Source: Moringa oleifera (Eukaryota; Streptophyta; Magnoliopsida; Brassicales; Moringaceae). From it: a DNA stretch of 64,000 nt. The number at the start of each line of letters is the position of its first letter. Positions within the stretch are counted from its first letter, which is position 1. Shown piece by piece: positions 56,428 through 64,000 of the stretch. Both the position numbers and the translations under genes were made by a program. The stretch lies in NCBI GenBank assembly GCA_021397835.1, contig JAJFZO010000191.1, forward strand, positions 3,849,001-3,913,000. The letters run 5' to 3'. The notes beneath the pieces are model-generated. The model was not told the origin of the DNA and did no database searches. It saw only the letters and a program-made list of their open reading frames with translations.

Positions 56428-59400
56428 CATCTAAGAGGCCTATCACTCAAACTTAATTTCTTACATGGTTGATCATTTAACAAACTTCCAGGCCCAACCA
56501 GATCGGTTTTGCTTCGCCGGCTACCTCATCTGAAACTAGCCGAGGAAGACCATTGACGTTTGATTCATGGGCCATTGGGCCTTAAGTTTCTTTCTTCTGT
56601 TTACCCACATGTTGTGAGCCACACAGGAATTTTTATTTTAATATTATATTATCACAATAATTTTTTTAATAATTATAAAAAATCATTTTTATAACATCAT
56701 TGATTAAATTAATTTTATATTAAATTTTTTAATTTTTCAAAATTAAATTTTAATTTAAATAATTATAAAAAAAATCAAAAATACTTTCGTAATTAAATTA
56801 TATCAAAAATTACTTAATAAATTTTACATCTCAAGTTTATTTGTTAATTTTAAATAATTTTAATTTATGAGTAATTTTTTAAAATTTTTAAAAATATTTT
56901 TAATGTTAGATTGATAAAATGTTACATCTCATTAATTTTTTTTACATTTGTGAAAAAATTTAAATTAAAATTTATTGATAAAATCTTTAATTTAAATATT
57001 CTTAATTTTTAATTTTTTAAATAAAATTTAAGTTTAAAAAATTAAAATATCATATATATAATTGATCTATTGATACTTCGAGGTATGAAATAATAATAGA
57101 TATATAAATCAAAATTATTTTTTATATTTACCTTACATTTTTTATTAAAAATAAATCAAATAAAAAGAAATCAAATAATTCAAGAATCATCCTCGATTCA
57201 TTTGACAAATTCATAACTAATGAATCGAGTGTGGGTAAATTCATTGGAGAAATTTTATGTTGATCTGATCAATATTTTGAAAAAATAAATATTAACACGT
57301 AATTATTTGTTAAAATTTTAAATTAAAAAAAATTGATCAATCAATCTATGATGCATGATATGATTTATAAAGTGAATGCAATCAAATTTGGACACTCAGA
57401 CAGCCACTTCCACTAACTCCTTTGACAGAATCAATGATAAGTGAACCAACTCGATCGAGATCACGTTCACGCACAGACAACATCAGCATCCACAGTTTGT
57501 TCATATATATAAATAATCCGAGAGTGTCCTACTTCCTGGATGGTCCCAACCCAGAAAGTAAGGTGAGTGGATCCAACTCGCAGAGAAAATGATTTTCTCA
57601 GACTCATCCAGGGCCTATCACTTCTGCCAAAACAAAAAGTTGCTGCCTTTCTGGCATTTTAAACAAGCTAGTGGAGTTCACATATCCAGGACTTGAAAAT
57701 CCAAACTTGATGATTTTGAGGCCAATCCTGAAGAAGATAGAGAGATAAGCAAAATGGAATCTCATCACTCACTACCAAAGAAAGTGTACAAGACAGCACT
57801 TACGTAAAGGAAAAAAGAGCCATATGCTATATTACCATTCATGTGTTCAAATTCAAATGCGATTATCAAATTTTGATGTGAAGGGTGGTCCAATTTGCTA
57901 TAACTCTTCCGACCCTATCTAGTCTAAAACGGAAGGGTTAGGCAATTAATAGAGTATTGATTAAAAATATTCGATTGATCTGAGCTGTGTTGAGTTTTTA
58001 AAAAGATTATAATGTATGAGTACTTAATAAAATTAATCGATTAATTTTTTTTTATTTTTCAAATTATCATATAATATTCTCAGTATAAGTTTGGATCGGT
58101 TAAAAATCTTTATCCAATATATAATCTGCATCCTTACTCATAAATCACTTACGAGAATCAAACAGTACTATCCATCCATATCTACATATGCCCATTTAAT
58201 TTGAAAGCAACGATAAGGTTCCATGGGGTCATCATTTGATTAGTCATTATTGAAGCTTCCATGATATAATCTTCTATTATAATGGGTTAGAGGGACTTAG
58301 AAAGATACTACATTTTGACTGAATGCTTTTGTCTCTTCTTTGGTGTTCACATAAATTATATGGATAAAATACAAAAAGGGTTCGATCATACTAAAAAATT
58401 GATTGCATTGCAGTTTAATCAAAGTTGAATCCCTAATTCATGGGGTCGAATCCCATAATTCCTTGTTGAAGATGGAAAGTAGTGTTATAATGATGAGTTG
58501 AATGACCTAACACCGTATGCTACATAATGTATAATAAATATTATCAAGCTTATAATAATTGGTAAATATGTGTACTATGTATCTTATCTATCGTATGAAC
58601 AAAATTAATTGATTGGCTAATTAATCCAAGAACTAAGATTATGATTCTTCAGCACTTTTTTTTTTTCTATGATTGAGATATCCGAATTAGAAAATTTGAT
58701 CTCACTGTCTGAAAGTTAACGATCAGAAAAATCTTTAATGATTTTAAAGAGATTAATTTAAATCTTAAATCTGGTATGCAAATCAATGTTTACTAACGCA
58801 TTAATTTCTGATGGATTCATGTGCTTTGGCTCTCCAGTACTATTTCCGTGGGAGCATATGCAACTATAACTTCCAAGAGAAAAAATAATAAGAATGTGAA
58901 TACCCTTTCGAGTACATGAAGCGTTCTTCAATTTTTGGACTGACCCATTAAGTATTATAGATCATAGAACAATTATATGAAAAATCATCAATTCGATAAT
59001 TAAGTCTTTGTTAGAGTTCCTTAATTTATTGCGAAAAGAAAATCTCTACTTGTTAGGCTCCACAATAATTTTACTTAAAGATCTTAATTACCTAGCCACG
59101 TACCCAATCAACTCTATTCCTATTAGGAATCTCTTTGAAGTCTAATGTTAATCTGGGCAAATTGGCATACAATTTTTTCTTAAACAAGAACAAGAACTTT
59201 TTCTTGGATGTGGAGGTTGACAATCCTTGCTTGCTCTTCATGGGTTGGTTGGCACTCTAGAAAAAGTTCCCTCATACACCGAAAACAAGAAATTGCATTT
59301 GCTTTATCATTATTTTTTATTGATTTAATTTCTTATTTATCAAAATAAATTTAAAAAATTTATTTCATTTATATTTGTTCCTGTCACTAACTTCTGACTT

Positions 59401-59981
59401 TGGACAGTGTCATGATAAGATACGAGGAATAGGGTTACTTGGATCAGGAAACGGATCATGTTCTCCAGTATAAAGTGATATGACCATGACATGAAAATGA
59501 TCTTAGCACAAGAATTCTCTCTGGTGATCATTTATATTCATTATACCCACTGAAAGATTTACAGTACTGAATAAAGCTGACGAAGGCAAAAGCGCATGTA
59601 TCTCTACTTACTATTCAAGATCAAGACGAAATGATTAGCTAGATATCTAGTTCTCATGAAAAGCTAATGTCCTTTCAGTGAAGTGGGTCTTCCTCTTTCA
59701 ATGGTCGGAGCATGTTGCTACACAGTGTACACGTTTCTGATAGTTACTGGACACTTTTGGGAGTCAATGAAGTTCTCATTAACCCTAGTTCCACCAGTGT
59801 TGGGGTCATGTTCATGAGTATTCAGCTTGTTCTGTCTGAAACTGATGAAAATTTCAGAGAAATCACTTGAAGGTATGGAAATGGAGATGAAGACTGACAT
59901 AAAAGGCACGCAGTTCTATTGTTTAATTATATCACATATATTAGTGAAGATACATATATGTTTGATTGATCTCTGGTTCTG
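56428..59981. other. Gene-free spacer between UGT pseudogene and NPF transporter
   Basis: 56630-57110 is AT-rich and again resembles the MITE interior (for example AATATTCTTAATTTTTAATT near 56995-57015), with low certainty. 57370-59981 has a more ordinary composition, but I see no coding sequence, RNA gene or clear repeat in it. Confidence 0.5.
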
Positions 59982-62871
59982 TTAATTCATGGCCTTTGTA
60001 GAATTTAGCTCTACGTCCATGAAGGGTTTATCTGCGAATTGTGCACTGGCCTTGTAACGATAACGATTGGCGACAAAGAGAAAGTAGATGAAATTGATAA
60101 CCCCCATCACTGCTATGAGGTAGTAGAAGTAGTCCAGTCTGCCGGAGTTGATATCGTTGGTTAACCAGTCCGGCCGGCCATGTCCTCCGGTGACTCCATG
60201 TACAACGGTGACTACCAAGCTGCTCAGGTAGCTTGCACCGGCGAAAGAACAGAAGAGAAGAGAATTGGCAATGCTTCTCATGTGTTCAGGGAACTGTCTG
60301 TTGAAGAATTCTATCAGTCCAATGGCACTGAAAGCTTCACAGAATCCCATCAGGATGAGTTGGGGAGCGAGCCACATGACCGACATGGGTGCAATGCCAA
60401 GTGGGTCAGGGTGCAGAATGGCTACCGCCCTTCTCTCTTTCTCGATCAAACCAGCAACCACCATGGCTAGAACTGAGAAGACGATCCCGATTCCGATTCT
60501 CTGCAGGAGTGTGATCCCTCCTTCATGTTTGGTGATTTTTCGAAGAGCTGGAACCAGGAACCTGTCGTAGAAGGGAAGCCAAATGCCTATTGTGATCATG
60601 GAAATAATCCCAATAGAGCCTGGAGGAATCTGAAACTTGTGACCTAGGTGACGATCCATTTTCATGGCTTGTGACACAGTGAATGTGCCTTGTTGCGACA
60701 TGGAAGTGAAGCTTATTATACCAGACGCCCAAATGGGTATGATTTTTATTACGCATTTCACCTCTTCAACCTGTTGGATGCTGCACAGCCGCCATTGATT
60801 CGCAGGAGACCCATCTGGTTTCAAATCGTTCTCCACCACCATAGCTGCTTTGGTTAAGAACCTAGAAGAAATCAACAAAGTCAATTCAGTGCGCTATTAA
60901 TTAATATATATCACCGGTGACATTCGTCATCTTTCTTCAAAGGGATGCATCACCTGAATTGATTAGTGTAGGGCAGCTTGGTCACCACAGTTCCCTTGAG
61001 TGGAGGATCAAAGAAGACTCCATGTAATTCTCCGTCTGCCGGAACCCTAAGCCGGCGTTTCTTGTAAGCGGCGACAAACACTTGAGCAATGCCGGCGAAC
61101 ACACTCCCCTCTGGCTTGACATGCACATACACTTTCCTTCCGACAAGAAACATGACGATCGAACACCCCATGAGCACCGTCGGGATCCCGAAGCCCCATA
61201 CCCAGCTAACGGAGTCTTGAATGTAGACCACCAGAGTTTGAGTAATCAGTATGACCACCGTGAATGTGGTGTAATACCAGTTAAAGAAGCTATTAACTCC
61301 TTTTATGCCTTCTTCAGTGGTTTGATCGAACTGATCAACGCCGAAGGGGATGCTGCACGGCCTGATCCCTCCCGCGCCGATTGCTAACAGGCCAAGTCCC
61401 GTTAGCAGAACACCTAGCTGAACCTGGTTAGGACCCATGCAGTGCCCCAGTGGCTGCTGCTCTGGCTTACATGAAGGAGGATGAAGCTCCGGCATCCACG
61501 CTGTCAGAGTCATTGTAACCATCCCCTGTCAGATCAATTTTCAACGAGGATTAGTTTAATCGATATTTAATGTTTACTTTATAATCAAATTTAGGAAAGT
61601 GGCATATGAAAACTTTTCCACAAGATTCACATTTCAGTTAAAATCATATACCAGCTTAATTTTTTAATTCGATTAGATGAAATGAGGACAAAGGGTGCAC
61701 ATCAAAAGATTTGACATGATCTAGAAATTAAAGTTGGTGACCCGACAATAAAATATGTATTAGATTCCACCAAATTAACATTTCTTGCATAAAGCCACAA
61801 GAGAAATTGAGGTGACCCTTTGTCGGGCCATCAAGAGCAAACCTTATGACACATTAGTCAGGTGTGGCAAATGATTAGTTGACCAAACATGATCATAATC
61901 TTATCTTCATTACCTTATTCATGGTTTATAAAAGAAAAATCCGATTACAACAATAGAACTAAAATTTGGAAAAGAAAAGAAAATGGGTACTCATTAAAAC
62001 AAGATTTTGTATAGTACCCGTAAGAGATATTGATTAATTCTTGCTTTGTTAGCTATATTTATGTAATTAATCCAAGAAAGGGAGCAAGAGGGATTGTCTT
62101 AGCTTTGGCTCGTGGTAGATTTGGACTTCTACAATTATGTAGCTAGCTGCCATAATTTCTTTTAGGAGGATGGCTATAAATATCTCACTAAGCTCCTAAG
62201 ATAATTAACTTTGCCTGGCTGTAAGAATTTGTAACCACATATATCAATGAAAGATGACAAAGACCCATTTAATATTTGAAATTCTGTTTTATTAATTTGA
62301 AGAATTGAAATAATATGAATATTAAAAAAAAGGAAAAAGGAGAGGCTAAGTGTACCAGAAGAGAACCAAAGGAGGCGAAGGCGATGGTTCTGAATTTGCC
62401 GACGTAGGCATCTGAGATGAAAGCACCAACGAGAGGTGCGAAGTTGGTGATACCACTCCAGATGTTGATAACGTTAGAGGCAGACACCTGCTCCATGTGA
62501 AACTCTCTCATCAAATACACCATAAAGTTGGCTAACAGACCGATCGTTGCCAACCTCTCCAGCGTTTCGTTTCCTGCATGGTGAAAAGCAGCAGAAAGCT
62601 CCCTTTTTTCAGGCGAAGAACGGAAGGAAAGATAGTAAACCAGTACACTGCTATCCTGAAGAGAAGAAGATGAAGAGTATATACCTAAGATGAACGGCAT
62701 GGCTCGCCATCCTCCAGGCTTCTTCTGGGTCTTCGTAGTCGTCGTCGTGCTTATCGAGTCAGATAAACCATCCCCCTGTTTTTCTTCCTGGGAAGAAGAT
62801 GGATCCTGGAAACTTTTCGTGCAGCAGTATAGCCATGAAGAACTTGACTTCCTGTCGCCTGCAACCACCAT
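59982..62871 (-). CDS. NPF2-subfamily nitrate/peptide-family transporter (NRT1.6/NRT1.7-like)
   Basis: Four minus-strand exons, 62871-62685, 62573-62356, 61525-60954 and 60861-59982, give 618 residues with consistent phases. It is a major-facilitator protein of the NRT1/PTR family with about 12 membrane helices and a large central loop. The proton-coupling ExxER motif is present as ETLER in GNETLERLATIGLLANFM. Other hallmarks are VINIWSGITNFAPLVGAFIS, GGIRPCSIPFGVDQFDQ, FFNWYYTTFTVVILITQT, VPIW-type helix (IIPIWASGIISF), QGTFTVSQAMKMDR, LQRIGIGIVF and FFNRQFPEHMRSIANSLLF. Overall it follows NPF2.12 and NPF2.13, low-affinity nitrate transporters of the plasma membrane, active in seed nitrate delivery and phloem loading. 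NPF2.12 (At1g27080) is favoured by position next to the caprin-like gene in Arabidopsis. Confidence 0.92.
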
Positions 62872-62876
62872 TTCTG

Positions 62877-62878
<2 letters not shown>

Positions 62879-62906
<28 letters not shown>
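62879..62906. repeat. (CT)n / (GA)n tract in the NPF 5' leader
   Basis: About fourteen dinucleotide units, ending eight bases upstream of the NPF start codon; on the coding strand it reads GA. Such tracts in leaders can bind BBR/BPC factors, which is inference. Confidence 0.8.
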
Positions 62907-62909
<3 letters not shown>

Positions 62910-63086
62910 ATCTGTGCTCAGCTTCTCTCCGCAGGCACTCTTTTCAAGGCCAATGGAGGCTTCTGGTTAAATCAACCGACGCTGTGCAGTCTGCAGAACA
63001 GAGCTGTACGTGCACAAGCATAAATATATGGACATGTATGGCAGAGAGCAGATGGGGTGACGATAGGTGGGGAAGAGGGAGATGAT

Positions 63087-63098
63087 ATATATAAAACC
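63087..63098 (-). promoter_or_regulatory. TATA box of the NPF gene
   Basis: TTTTATATATATC read on the minus strand, about 215 bases upstream of the start codon. Confidence 0.5.
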
Positions 63099-63502
63099 AA
63101 AAAAGCTACAGAGCCACATGCAAAAAGCAAGTTTGAAAGTCTAAATAGCGTGTCTTATTTGCACCTGCCTTGTCCATGGAGTGCAAGTGCTGGGCGGTCC
63201 ACATTTTATTTCTTGCCCTTTCTTTGACTACAAGTCAGATTAATATTCATTTTTACTTTGGGTAAAAATGAAATTAACCTGTTATAATATAAATTATATA
63301 TGTTTTTTATTCCACACTTAGCTATTTAATCGATTATAAATATCATGTTTTAATTCGATTTACTTTAAAAAAATTAAAAATTAAAAATTAAAAATTAAAA
63401 ATTTTAAATTAAATATTTTGTATGACATATTTAATTTAGTTTTTTAAAAATATAAGAAAATCAAATTAGTAATCCAAAAGAAAACTAAAAAATTAATAAT
63501 AA

Positions 63503-63930
63503 AAATATATATTTATTTTGAATTTTAAATTTTGTGCTCTCTCTTCAATAAAATTTTTACTTTTAAAACATCTCAAAACAAATTTTTAACTATTAATTTT
63601 ATTCAAATTAAACTTTTGTGAAAATAATTAAAAAATTATAATATTTTTATTATTGAATAATTTTTGACCAACATGCTATTTTTCATGAATTTTTAATATT
63701 TTGATAATATAATTTTTAACAAAAATATTTTTAGTACTCAAAAAATATAAATCTTTTATGATGGTACCTGAATTATTTTTTTTACATAAAAAATTTTAAG
63801 TTAAATATTTTTAATTTTTAAATTATTTGATAAGATTCAATTTGATCCAAATTGATACATCATGGTTTGTTTGGAATATTTTAAAAGTTACGACTTTCAC
63901 ATAAAAAAAAAGTTTTAAATGACATATGCC
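63503..63930. mobile_element. Second MULE-type MITE copy
   Basis: The right end, in reverse complement, begins GGCATATGTCATTTAAAAC, close to the element at 11129-11671. It continues with AACTTTTAAAATATTCCAAAC and GATCAAATTGAATC. The left arm (CTCTCTCTTCAATAAAATTT, ACTTTTAAAACATCTCAAAA) matches the left arm of the first copy. The extreme left end is eroded, so the start is approximate and no target duplication was confirmed. Confidence 0.6.
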
Positions 63931-64000
63931 TTAAATTTTATTTTATTAAAAATTTAAAAATATTATTAAAAACAATTCAAAAATTAAAAATTATTCAAAT

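Noticed and set aside
58442..58454. GGGGTCGAATCCC resembling a tRNA T-arm
   Set aside because: No matching acceptor stem, D-arm or anticodon arm can be placed upstream.
1..64000. CRISPR array, integrated virus or organellar DNA insertion
   Set aside because: No regularly spaced identical repeats, no viral polymerase or capsid-like frames, and no plastid or mitochondrial genes were seen on either strand.

Overview
This is nuclear DNA of a flowering plant, almost certainly a eudicot. It has GT-AG introns, short GC-richer exons in AT-rich spacers (long stretches of A/T runs), plant-only families (tau GST, DUF569, GUB_WAK/LRK10L kinase, P-class and DYW-class PPR, NPF transporter, UGT85A) and plant promoters with good TATA boxes. 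No viral, organellar or bacterial segment was recognised.

Layout. 1-1109 (+): 3' end of a GT31 hydroxyproline O-galactosyltransferase (GALT4-like). 2161-3185 (-): a secreted or GPI-type GUB_WAK cysteine-rich protein. 3270-7344: AT-rich spacer and the upstream region of a P-class PPR gene (7345-9597, +). 10830-12830: AT-rich block containing a complete MULE-type MITE with a 9-bp target duplication. 13424-14453 (+): tau GST of the GSTU17 type. 16662-20368 (+): 14-exon TTC38-type TPR protein, convergent with an LRK10L receptor kinase (20855-22789, -). 24657-26506 and 27374-29326 (+): tandem DUF569 genes. 29970-31856 (-): DYW PPR editing factor (CRR28-like). 33969-35422 (+): class II DnaJ. 36397-37009 (-): subgroup-II thioredoxin h. 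39006-43197 (-): caprin-like RGG protein with a LINE 3' end inside its large intron. 44474-51974 (-): AMP deaminase, 19 exons. 52000-54900: AT-rich. 54933-56427 (+): UGT85A-type pseudogene. 59982-62871 (-): NPF2 nitrate/peptide-family transporter. 63500-63930: second MITE copy.

The gene order is itself informative. From memory, Arabidopsis carries the same gene types in separate duplicated segments: NRT1.6, glycine-rich protein, DUF569, TPR, GALT4 and GSTU at At1g27080-27150; GSTU, DUF569, CRR28, DnaJ, TRX h7 and NPF at At1g59670-59740; GSTU17/18 at At1g10360-10370. This window looks like the less fractionated ancestral block, so orthology calls rest on both sequence and neighbours. The genes do not form one pathway. 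They cover cell-wall glycosylation and sensing, organelle RNA processing, redox and detoxification, chaperoning, purine salvage and nitrate transport.

I reconstructed exon joins by hand from reading frame, GT-AG borders and family similarity. Every multi-exon model listed closes in frame. The AMP deaminase model reproduces the spacing of the known catalytic residues exactly. I see no candidate for a wholly new system. The best second looks are the MITE family, the intronic LINE, the UGT pseudogene, the unequal DUF569 pair, the possible membrane-anchored DnaJ isoform and the merged synteny.
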